16,820 nucleotides of DNA from the NCBI GenBank assembly GCA_030597965.1, contig JAUVQU010000028.1:1-16820 (forward strand), given 5' to 3'. Made by a program: the position numbers and the translations under genes. Numbering within the stretch: position 1 is the stretch's first letter; the number at the start of each line of letters is the position of its first letter. Positions 6,232-12,508 of the stretch are shown piece by piece. The stretch is from Cellvibrionaceae bacterium. GTDB lineage: Bacteria > Pseudomonadota > Gammaproteobacteria > Pseudomonadales > Cellvibrionaceae. The notes below the pieces were generated by a model that was not told where the DNA came from, searched no databases, and saw only the letters and a list, made by a program, of their open reading frames with translations.

Positions 6232-7416
6232 ATGAGTAATCGTGAAGTTGTAGTAGTCGGTGCTAAACGCACCGCTATTGGTACTTATGGCGGCAGCCTG
6301 AAAGGTAAGAATGTTGGTGAGCTGGGCGGCATCGCTGTAAAAGCTGCACTTGAGCACAGTGGTTTGAGTGCCGATGATATCGGTCACTGCGTGATTGGTT
6401 CTGTGGCTCATGCCGATACTAAGGCTCCCTACGTAAGCCGTATATCTGCCTTGAAGGGCGGTTTGAATATTGAAACTCCAGCCCTGACTGTTAATCGTCT
6501 GTGTGGTTCTGGTTTACAAGCGATCATAACGGCTGCACAGCAGATTATGCTGAATGAATGTGACTCTGCTGTGGCCGGTGGATCCGAGAATATGACTGAC
6601 TTGCCTTACTGGGTGCCCGGTGCACGCTGGGGTCTGCGTATGGGCGACGGCCAGTTTGTCGACCCATTGGTTAATGTTCTGACCTGCCCATTCAATGATT
6701 ACCACATGGGTATAACCACTGAAAACCTGAACGAGCAGTACAATATTTCTCGTGAAGATCAGGATGCACTTGCCGCTGAATCTCACCGTCGTGCCGCCGC
6801 AGCAATCGAGGCTGGCTACTTTAAAGAGCAGATCGTTCCTATTGAATTGAAGTCGCGCAAAGGCGTAAAAATCTTTGACTACGATGAGCATGTAAAAGGC
6901 GACACTACCGTTGAGTCTTTGGCGAAAATGCGCCCAGCGTTTAAGAAAGACGGCTCAGTAACGGCTGGCAACTCATCGGGTATTAATGATGCGGCGGCGG
7001 CAGTGGTTCTGACCGAGCGCTCGGTAGCTGAAGCCAAAGGCCTGAAGGTATTGGCTCGCTTGGTGGGCTACACCACCGCCGGTGTTGATCCATCAATCAT
7101 GGGTATTGGTCCTGTTCCAGCTATTAACCAACTGTTGGAAAAAACCGGTGTTGCTAAAGATGATATCGACGTTTGGGAAGTGAACGAAGCGTTCGCTGGT
7201 CAGGCATTGGCTGTGTGTCGTGAATTGGAATTACCAATGGATAAAGTGAATCCAAACGGTTCTGGTATTTCTCTGGGGCACCCTGTGGGCGCTACCGGTG
7301 CTGTCATTACCGTTAAATCTCTTTATGAGCTTGAACGCATCAATGGCCGTTATGCCGTAGTGTCTATGTGTATTGGTGGTGGTCAGGGTATTGCCGCATT
7401 GTTCGAGCGTACCTAA
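6232..7416 (+). CDS. Acetyl-CoA acetyltransferase / 3-ketoacyl-CoA thiolase
   Basis: A 394-aa thiolase that either condenses two acetyl-CoA to acetoacetyl-CoA or cleaves 3-ketoacyl-CoA. The nucleophile is Cys91 in NRLCGSGLQA. Other catalytic residues are Asn318 in VNEAFA, His350 in SLGHPVGATGA and Cys380 in MCIGGGQG. Length and spacing match the AtoB/PhaA/BktB group. The covering-loop region reads HADTKAPYVSRISALKGG, a little unlike the QxxNxAR form of many biosynthetic thiolases, which leans towards a BktB- or FadA-like range of acyl chains. It stands alone between 159-bp and 379-bp gaps, so it probably has its own promoter, though none is clear. Its TAA overlaps the left end of palindrome C. 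Confidence 0.93.
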   Translation: MSNREVVVVGAKRTAIGTYGGSLKGKNVGELGGIAVKAALEHSGLSADDIGHCVIGSVAHADTKAPYVSRISALKGGLNIETPALTVNRLCGSGLQAIITAAQQIMLNECDSAVAGGSENMTDLPYWVPGARWGLRMGDGQFVDPLVNVLTCPFNDYHMGITTENLNEQYNISREDQDALAAESHRRAAAAIEAGYFKEQIVPIELKSRKGVKIFDYDEHVKGDTTVESLAKMRPAFKKDGSVTAGNSSGINDAAAAVVLTERSVAEAKGLKVLARLVGYTTAGVDPSIMGIGPVPAINQLLEKTGVAKDDIDVWEVNEAFAGQALAVCRELELPMDKVNPNGSGISLGHPVGATGAVITVKSLYELERINGRYAVVSMCIGGGQGIAALFERT

Positions 7417-7541
7417 TTAAAACTGCTGCGCTCGGTTATGCTGCGTTAAAACATCTCTCAAAATGCTCATTTACTATATGTAAATTCCGCTTTTTCGAGA
7501 TGTTTTGCCTTGCCTAACCTTCGCTCGTGACGTTTTAAATT
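7415..7541. repeat. Long nested palindrome C with conserved apical hairpin
   Basis: A 127-bp nested palindrome beginning inside the thiolase TAA stop. Outer arms at 7415-7438 (AATTAAAAC...CGGTTA) and 7515-7541 pair imperfectly. AAAACATCTC (7448-7457) pairs perfectly with GAGATGTTTT (7497-7506). Inside, AAAA-T-GC pairs with GCTTTT with the T bulged, as in palindrome B. The apex is TCA, TTTAC (7470-7474), loop TATAT, GTAAA (7480-7484), TTCC. It lies upstream of a conventional terminator at 7562-7592, so a purely terminating role is less likely. Confidence 0.75.
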
Positions 7542-7561
7542 ACTGCGCAGGCGGGAATTCC

Positions 7562-7592
7562 AAAAACCAGAACACATGTTCTGGTTTTTTTT
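7562..7592 (+). terminator. Strong rho-independent terminator after the thiolase gene
   Basis: AAAAACCAGAAC, loop ACAT and GTTCTGGTTTTT form a 12-bp perfect stem running into eight T residues. The symmetric A-run means it could also work on the minus strand, but there is no minus-strand gene nearby. It lies 145 bp past the thiolase stop, after palindrome C. Confidence 0.88.
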
Positions 7593-7726
7593 CGCCAGCA
7601 AGGCTGGCAAGGTGAATTTCTGCGGAGCAGGAAGAGAAGGCACTCTGGGGTGCTCCTACAGCAGTCTGTTATTACCTGTAGGAGCTCCCTTAAAAGGGCC
7701 TACTTTTGGTGCCTTGCAGGCGAACA
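7593..7726. repeat. REP-like cluster including the 50-nt repeat, copy 2
   Basis: Three hairpin units fill this gap. At 7593-7609 CGCCAGCAAGGCTGGC is a headless relative of the unit at 15041-15064. At 7639-7660 an inverted GTAGG-headed unit reads GTAGGAGCACCCCAGAGTGC on the minus strand. At 7677-7726 lies a plus-strand copy of the 50-nt repeat, one base different from the copy at 15069-15118. The last two have their GTAGG heads facing each other across about 16 bp, giving the 10-bp inverted pair GCTCCTACAG/CTGTAGGAGC. No gene is seen between 7417 and 7795. Confidence 0.8.
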
Positions 7727-7795
7727 GATCGGTATATTTCCGTAATTGAATCCTTAGGGCATACTGTATTCAAGAATAATAAACAGGGTTGATCT

Positions 7796-8647
7796 ATGAA
7801 CTCCATCGAATCATCTCAACTATTACCGCCATTACTACCACCACTACAAGACGCCCAATTAACTTTGGATCATGGTGTCGCCACCTTAACCTTTGATCGC
7901 CACGATCTGCGCAATGCACTCACCGGCTCGGCGTTGGTCGACGATATTATCGCGACAGTGGATTGGATTAATGCAACGGTTGAGCAAGAAGGTGCCGCTC
8001 GCGTATTGATTTTAACGGGTGCCGGTTCAGCTTTCAGTGCTGGCGGTAACGTAAAAGACATCGCAGAACAGCGCGGGGACTTTGCTGGCTCGCCAGAGCA
8101 GTTGGCTGAGAACTATCGCAAGGGTATTCAGCGCATGCCGCTGGCTATGCAGAGCTTAGCTGTTCCAGCCATTGCTGCTGTAAATGGCCCGGCGATTGGT
8201 GCTGGATTTGATCTCGCTAACATGTGCGATATTCGCTTGGCTTCGTCTAAAGCCCGCTTTGGTGAAACCTTCGTAAATCTTGGGTTGAGTCCGGGCGATG
8301 GGGGTGCCTGGTATTTACAGCGTTTAATTGGTTACCAGCGCGCCGCCGAGTTAACTTTTACTGGTCGCATCATCAGTGCTGATGAGGCACTGGAATACGG
8401 CATTGTATTGGAGGTGTTGGAGCCAGAACAGCTAATGGCGCGAGCACAAGCATTGGCCGCAGACATAGCCTCCAAGCCAGCCTATGCTCAGCGTATGAGC
8501 AAGCTGCTGATGCAAGAGGCACAAACAGCCCCGCTGGATGAATTCTTAGAGCGTTGTGGTGAAGTGCAGGGCGCGTGTCATCACACGCCTGACCATCAGC
8601 AAGCCATGCAAAAAATACTTGACGACATCGCCAGCCGCAGGAAATAG
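7796..8647 (+). CDS. Crotonase-family enoyl-CoA hydratase/isomerase
   Basis: A 283-aa crotonase-fold protein. LTFDRHDLRNAL, the oxyanion-hole strand AFSAGGNVKDI (around residues 80-90) and VNGPAIGAGFDLANMCDIRLAS mark the family. At the two catalytic glutamate positions of rat enoyl-CoA hydratase it has Asp139 (GAGFD) and Phe159 (GETFVNLG); Asp168 in SPGDGG may serve instead. Simple syn-hydration is therefore doubtful; isomerase, hydrolase or another crotonase reaction is possible. The first 20 residues contain a short LLPPLLPPLQ repeat outside the fold. The ribosome site is AGGG about 7 nt upstream. The kinase-like gene starts 2 bp after its stop. Confidence 0.88.
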   Translation: MNSIESSQLLPPLLPPLQDAQLTLDHGVATLTFDRHDLRNALTGSALVDDIIATVDWINATVEQEGAARVLILTGAGSAFSAGGNVKDIAEQRGDFAGSPEQLAENYRKGIQRMPLAMQSLAVPAIAAVNGPAIGAGFDLANMCDIRLASSKARFGETFVNLGLSPGDGGAWYLQRLIGYQRAAELTFTGRIISADEALEYGIVLEVLEPEQLMARAQALAADIASKPAYAQRMSKLLMQEAQTAPLDEFLERCGEVQGACHHTPDHQQAMQKILDDIASRRK

Positions 8648-8649
8648 CC

Positions 8650-9159
8650 ATGACTGTAGACTGTATTTCGCTCATAGGTATGCCGGGTGCTGGTAAAAGC
8701 ACCTTGGGTGTACTGTTGGCTAAAAAATTAGCCAAAGATTTCTGTGATACGGATCTGTTCCTGCAAAAACGCATCGGCTGTTGCTTACAAGAGTATCTTG
8801 ATGTGCGTGGGCATCTAGCTTTGCGAGAACAGGAAGAGCAGGTGTTATTGAACTCGGAGTTTTCTAACCAGATTATAGCGACCGGTGGCAGTGCGGTTTA
8901 CAGTAAGGCAGGTATGACTCGTCTCAAAAGCCTGGGGCCGGTTGTTTTATTAAGTGTGAGTGAGGAAGAATTGCTCCGTCGCATTGATGATATGCAAACT
9001 CGGGGTATCGCTCGCCACCCTGAGCAGGGTTTTCATGAGGTGTACCTGGAACGTATGGCCCTGTACGAATGTTATGCGGATATCACTGTGAACTGTGATG
9101 GGAAAACCATGCAGCAGGTTCTAGCTGAATTGATTAATCAATTGTCCCCTATACTGTAG
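8650..9159 (+). CDS. Shikimate kinase family protein
   Basis: A 169-aa P-loop kinase of shikimate kinase length (AroK is 173). The Walker A loop is GMPGAGKST (10-18). Asp33 and Asp35 in CDTD, Arg59 in LREQE, the glycines of ATGGS (79-80), Arg118/Arg122 in TRGIAR (lid) and Arg135 correspond to shikimate kinase ligands. The usual third glycine of the GGG motif is Ser81. The gene is tightly coupled to the crotonase upstream, with AGGAA inside that gene serving as ribosome site, an unusual place for a housekeeping aroK, which normally sits with aroB. It may be a second shikimate kinase or act on another small alcohol. Its TAG stop lies inside the GTAGG head of a REP. Confidence 0.8.
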   Translation: MTVDCISLIGMPGAGKSTLGVLLAKKLAKDFCDTDLFLQKRIGCCLQEYLDVRGHLALREQEEQVLLNSEFSNQIIATGGSAVYSKAGMTRLKSLGPVVLLSVSEEELLRRIDDMQTRGIARHPEQGFHEVYLERMALYECYADITVNCDGKTMQQVLAELINQLSPIL

Positions 9160-9225
9160 GTAGGGCTTCAGTCCGACAAGATTTTCGATTTGGATTGGAG
9201 GTGTCGGGCTAAAGTCCGACCTACA
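9155..9225. repeat. Inverted REP pair upstream of the RAYT gene
   Basis: Two 24-nt REP units in opposite orientation: 9155-9178 beginning TGTAGGTAGGGCTTCAGTCC, and 9202-9225, whose complement begins TGTAGGTCGGACTTTAGCCC. They are separated by 23 bp, with GTAGG heads outward. The right unit folds as GTCGGGCT-AA-AGTCCGAC. The left unit has drifted from the pair downstream of the transposase. The stop codon of the kinase-like gene (9157-9159) is the TAG of the head. Confidence 0.9.
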
Positions 9226-9245
9226 AAAAACTAAGGATGGTAGCT

Positions 9246-9695
9246 ATGTCATGGAATGACTTGCGCAAAGGTCGTTTTTCTCAAGCGAATAATCATTACT
9301 TTTTGACCTTCAATATTAATGGCCGACAATCTCATTTTTTGAGGTCGGAGATTGTTGATAGTTTTATTTCAGTGCTTAAAGCGTATGAAGGTAAATCCAC
9401 ATCGGAGTTATTGGCTTGGGTGATTATGCCCGATCACTTCCATTGTCTATTAACCTTAGGGGGTGAAAGCCTTTCTGCAGCGGTTCGTAATCTCAAGGGG
9501 AGCTCTTCTAGAGTTATAAATAAACTACTGAATAATGATCAACGGTTCTGGCAACCTGGATTTTACGATCATGCCTTGCGCAAAGATGAAGATATACGCT
9601 CGGTGGCTGAATATATTGTCAATAATCCAGTGAGGGCAGGTCTAGTCGACCATTGGCCGGCATGGCCATATCACTACTTACGATATGAATTGTAG
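9246..9695 (+). CDS. REP-associated tyrosine transposase (RAYT)
   Basis: A 149-aa Y1/HUH endonuclease of the TnpA_REP family, which nicks single-stranded REP hairpins and is tied to their spread. It starts MSWNDLRKGRFSQANNHYFL, as family members do. The HUH metal motif is His64-Phe65-His66 in MPDHFHCLL. FWQPGFYDHALR and AEYIVNNPVRAGLV follow; Tyr123 in the latter is the likely nucleophile. ATG 9246 has AAGGA 8 nt upstream; an ATG at 9237 overlaps that site and is less likely. The gene is bounded by inverted REP pairs at 9155-9225 and 9710-9780, the usual REPtron layout. It has no IS200/IS605 partner gene. It looks intact. Confidence 0.95.
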   Translation: MSWNDLRKGRFSQANNHYFLTFNINGRQSHFLRSEIVDSFISVLKAYEGKSTSELLAWVIMPDHFHCLLTLGGESLSAAVRNLKGSSSRVINKLLNNDQRFWQPGFYDHALRKDEDIRSVAEYIVNNPVRAGLVDHWPAWPYHYLRYEL

Positions 9696-9709
9696 ATGAT
9701 CCAATTCCA

Positions 9710-9780
9710 TGTAGGTCGGACTTCAGTCCGACAAGATCTTTGAGTTAGCTGAGAGGAGTCGGACTGAAGTCCGACCTACA
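9710..9780. repeat. Inverted REP pair downstream of the RAYT gene
   Basis: Two 24-nt units, 9710-9733 beginning TGTAGGTCGGACTTCAGTCC and 9757-9780 inverted, separated by 23 bp, the same geometry as the upstream pair. Each folds as GTCGGACT-TC-AGTCCGAC with an outward GTAGG head. The two are identical apart from the base at one end. As transcribed they would also form a long hairpin between the RAYT and the convergent regulator gene. Confidence 0.93.
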
Positions 9781-9802
9781 ATTAAAGTGAGGGCTTAAGC
9801 GA

Positions 9803-10273
9803 TTATCGTTTTAGGGGAAGCGCTGTGGTGTATTTCACCTGCTTTAGTGCAAAGGTAGAATTTACCGAAGCGACATTAGGCAGGTGAACCAGGCGCTCCT
9901 TCAGTAGCTTTTCATAGTGGTCCACACTCGCTACAGCAATTTGTAAGATGTAGTCCTTCTCACCGGTGGTGGAATAGCATTCCACAATTTCGTTTATTTC
10001 CTGCACGGCGTTTTCAAAGGCGTTTAATGAATCCTCGTCGTGGCTTTTAATGGTCATGTAGGCGTGTACGGTAACGCCCAGGTTGAGCTTCTCAGCGTTC
10101 AGTAGGGTGACCTTGCCGTTAATATACCCGTCAGCTTCCAGTCGCTTGATACGTCGCCAGCATGGGGTGTGAGAAAGCCCGACCAAATCGCCCAACTCAT
10201 TCATCGAATAGTCGGCATTTTTCTGCAGGGCTTGCAGAATTTTTATATCGAAATCATCCAGCTGTGTGGCCAT
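9803..10273 (-). CDS. Lrp/AsnC-family transcriptional regulator
   Basis: A 156-aa feast/famine regulator. The N-terminal helix-turn-helix runs from LDDFDIKILQALQKNADYSM through ELGDLVGLSHTPCWRRIKRLEADGYI. The C-terminal RAM domain (about 65-145) shows VTVHAYMTIK, VECYSTTGEKDYILQIAV and LPNVASVNSTFALKQVKY; the GEKDYIL segment lines the ligand pocket in the family. Such proteins form octamers or higher rings and sense amino acids. It is divergent from an aminotransferase gene across 135 bp, so control of that gene and of itself is likely but not shown. AGGA lies 10 nt before the ATG. Confidence 0.93.
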   Translation of the reverse strand: MATQLDDFDIKILQALQKNADYSMNELGDLVGLSHTPCWRRIKRLEADGYINGKVTLLNAEKLNLGVTVHAYMTIKSHDEDSLNAFENAVQEINEIVECYSTTGEKDYILQIAVASVDHYEKLLKERLVHLPNVASVNSTFALKQVKYTTALPLKR

Positions 10274-10303
10274 GAAATTCTTATCCTAAAGCATCAGGGT
10301 TTG

Positions 10304-10331
10304 ATTATAGGTTGTTGTGGCATTGCTTCAA
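10304..10331 (-). promoter_or_regulatory. Promoter of the Lrp-family gene
   Basis: On the minus strand TTGAAG (10326-10331) and a consensus TATAAT (10304-10309) lie 16 bp apart, about 31 bp before the start codon. The plus-strand aminotransferase has a TATACT at 10374-10379 but no good -35, which would suit an activator-dependent promoter. Confidence 0.7.
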
Positions 10332-10408
10332 AATTTATTGCTGAGTGGCTCTGCCTAACCCGCTATACTTCGATTTCATTAAAAGTGACCAATCTGTACG
10401 GAATTATT

Positions 10409-11632
10409 ATGTTTGAACAGCTTCAGCCATTAGCTTCTGATCCTATCTTAGGGCTCTCTATCGCCTACCTACAGGATACCAATCCCAATAAAGTGGATTT
10501 GGGTGTGGGTGTGTATAAAAACGAAGCGGGTATTACCCCAGTATTGTCGAGTATTACTCAAGCGCAGGCTATCTTGCACCAAGAGGAGCAAACCAAGGCT
10601 TACCAGGGGCCGGCTGGTGATGCGTTGTTTAATCAAACCATACAAACTTTGATTTTTGGCGCAGAGCTGGAAGCACGTGTGGGTGAGCGTTTAAGAACCC
10701 TGCAGGCTCCCGGAGGTTGCGGTGCTCTGCGTTTGGCGGCAGAGTTGTTCAAAGTCAGTGCCGCGGCTCAAGGAAAAACAAGCGCTGCGGCTCACAGGAA
10801 TACAGAAGCCCCCACCATCTGGGTCAGCACCCCAACTTGGGCGAACCACATACCGCTGTTGGGCGGTGCAGGCTTAACCATTCGTGAATACCCCTATTAC
10901 GATGCCGCAACACAAAGTGTTAATTTTGATGCGATGGCCGAGACGTTACAACAAGTGCCAGCCGGTGACATCGTGTTGCTGCACGGATGTTGCCATAACC
11001 CCTGTGGCGCCGATCTTAATACCGAGCAGTGGCAACAGGTAGCTGCCATAGCCGTTGATCGTGGATTTGTTCCTTTTATTGATCTGGCTTACCAGGGCTT
11101 TGGTGATGGCTTAGACGAAGATGTCTATGGTGTTCGTCTGCTGGCTGACACAGTGCCAGAAATGCTGGTGGCCAGCTCCTGCTCTAAAAACTTTGGCCTC
11201 TACCGTGAGCGCACCGGAGCATTGAGCGTATTGGGTAGCAATGCAGAATCGACCTATAACGCCTTCACCCAAATGCAAAGTATTGCCCGTGGTATCTGGT
11301 CTATGCCGCCGGCCCACGGTGCGGCATTGGTCGCTAAGGTGTTAAGCGATGATGTGCTGAGGGGACAGTGGCAGGGCGAAGTAGCAGAAATGCGCGTACG
11401 TATTGCGACATTGCGTGGACAGTTAGCTGCGGCACTGAATGACGCGGGAGACTTTAGTTTTATTCCACGCCAGCGTGGTATGTTCTCGTTCTTGGGTTTG
11501 AGTGAAGCACAAGTGGAAGCCCTCAAAAATGAATACAGTGTTTATATGGTGGGTTCTTCACGTATCAATATTGCCGGCATCAGTCAAAATAACTTGGAAT
11601 ATTTAGCGGCCTCAATCAAAGCCGTTTTGTAA
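10409..11632 (+). CDS. Aromatic/aspartate aminotransferase, class I PLP enzyme
   Basis: A 407-aa AspC/TyrB-type transaminase. MFEQLQPLASDPILGLS and KVDLGVGVYKNEAG are the family N-terminus, so the start is ATG 10409 although the frame is open further upstream. The PLP lysine is Lys260 in SSCSKNFGLYRERTG, with Asn197 (HNPCG), Asp225 and Tyr228 (DLAYQG) around the cofactor and Arg268 binding its phosphate. The C-terminal SSRINIAG arginine binds the substrate carboxylate. After AAELFKVSAA there is an Ala-rich insert of about 12-15 residues (AAAQGKTSAAAHRNTEAP), seemingly from a short duplication. It would pass amino groups between glutamate and aspartate, tyrosine or phenylalanine. The lipoprotein gene follows 24 bp later. 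Confidence 0.93.
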   Translation: MFEQLQPLASDPILGLSIAYLQDTNPNKVDLGVGVYKNEAGITPVLSSITQAQAILHQEEQTKAYQGPAGDALFNQTIQTLIFGAELEARVGERLRTLQAPGGCGALRLAAELFKVSAAAQGKTSAAAHRNTEAPTIWVSTPTWANHIPLLGGAGLTIREYPYYDAATQSVNFDAMAETLQQVPAGDIVLLHGCCHNPCGADLNTEQWQQVAAIAVDRGFVPFIDLAYQGFGDGLDEDVYGVRLLADTVPEMLVASSCSKNFGLYRERTGALSVLGSNAESTYNAFTQMQSIARGIWSMPPAHGAALVAKVLSDDVLRGQWQGEVAEMRVRIATLRGQLAAALNDAGDFSFIPRQRGMFSFLGLSEAQVEALKNEYSVYMVGSSRINIAGISQNNLEYLAASIKAVL

Positions 11633-11656
11633 TTAAAAATAGGGAATTATTAATTT

Positions 11657-12403
11657 ATGCGTAAATATAGACTTCTTATTGCTTGTGCTCTTGTAATGTT
11701 GATTACAGCGTGTGAAAGCATCTCGCCTGAAATGATGAATTCAGCGATCAATGTGGCGAACACTGTTTTGTCTAATTCCAGTCAGCCTTCTTCCAGCGAA
11801 TCAGCCAATGCGATTAAGCAAGCGCTGGATAAAGGTGTGGATGCTGCGGTTACCCAACTGGGTCAAAGTGGCGGTTTCTCAGACAGTAAATATAAAATCC
11901 CACTGCCGGCTCAAATTCAATCGGCGGCGGACTTTGCCCGCGATGTTGGCTTGTCGAGTTACGTGGATGAGTTTGAATCCAGTTTGAATAATGCCGCAGA
12001 AAAAGCCGTGCCAACGGCTGCGTCCGTATTCGGTAAAGCCATTACTCAGATGTCGATCAATGATGCCGTTAATATTTTAACCGGGCCGGATAACGCGGCG
12101 ACTGAATACTTTATAAAAACCAGCAAAGCAGAAATTATGCAGGAATTTTTGCCGTTAGTGACGCAGGCAACGAGTCAGGTGGGCGTGACAGAACAGTTTA
12201 AGGGCCTGTCAGACAAGGTTAATACCTATGGTCGTTTGGCGGGTGTGGATATGCCATCAATTGATATTGATGAATATGTGGCGCAGCAGGCAACCAATTC
12301 TCTGTTTGATCTCGTGGCTGAAGAAGAAAAGAAAATAAGGGAAAACCCAATGCAGAGAACCACAGAGCTTCTGCAGAAGGTGTTTGGTTACTACGGCAAA
12401 TAA
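11657..12403 (+). CDS. DUF4197 family lipoprotein
   Basis: A 248-aa protein with a lipoprotein signal: MRKYR, a hydrophobic stretch, then the lipobox LITAC with lipidated Cys19. Residue +2 is Glu, so outer membrane sorting is likely. The mature part matches what I know of DUF4197: AIKQALDKGVDAAVTQLG, YKIPLPAQIQSAADFARDVGLSSYVDEFE, NNAAEKAVPTAASVFGKAI, SINDAVNILTGPDNAATEYF, and FLPLVTQATSQVGVTEQFK. The fold is mainly helical; no biochemical role is established for the family. It follows the aminotransferase by 24 bp and may share its transcript. An inverted repeat starts 4 bp after its stop. Confidence 0.9.
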   Translation: MRKYRLLIACALVMLITACESISPEMMNSAINVANTVLSNSSQPSSSESANAIKQALDKGVDAAVTQLGQSGGFSDSKYKIPLPAQIQSAADFARDVGLSSYVDEFESSLNNAAEKAVPTAASVFGKAITQMSINDAVNILTGPDNAATEYFIKTSKAEIMQEFLPLVTQATSQVGVTEQFKGLSDKVNTYGRLAGVDMPSIDIDEYVAQQATNSLFDLVAEEEKKIRENPMQRTTELLQKVFGYYGK

Positions 12404-12406
12404 TAG

Positions 12407-12472
12407 TGGACGAAAGAATTCGACCCTACAGAAAATACACGGATCTAGGGTAGGGCCGAATTCATTCGTCCA
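12407..12472. repeat. Inverted pair of GTAGGG-headed REP-like units
   Basis: Left arm TGGACGAAAGAATTCGACCC... (12407-12429) and right arm GTAGGGCCGAATTCATTCGT... (12450-12472) are complementary at 21 of 23 positions, separated by 20 bp. Read outward from the centre both units begin GTAGGG, so the heads face inward, opposite to the pairs around the RAYT. The stem could stop or protect the upstream transcript, but there is no T-run. It lies between the lipoprotein gene and purT. Confidence 0.85.
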
Positions 12473-12508
12473 AAATGAAGTCCCTCTAAAAATATAAGGT
12501 CTTGCAGT

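Noticed and set aside
9155..9780. IS200/IS605 insertion sequence
   Set aside because: There is no TnpB partner, and the WNDLRKGR start, protein length and flanking REP pairs fit a RAYT better.
10169..10408. Upstream extension of the aminotransferase frame
   Set aside because: It overlaps the regulator gene on the other strand and its promoter. The family N-terminus begins at ATG 10409.
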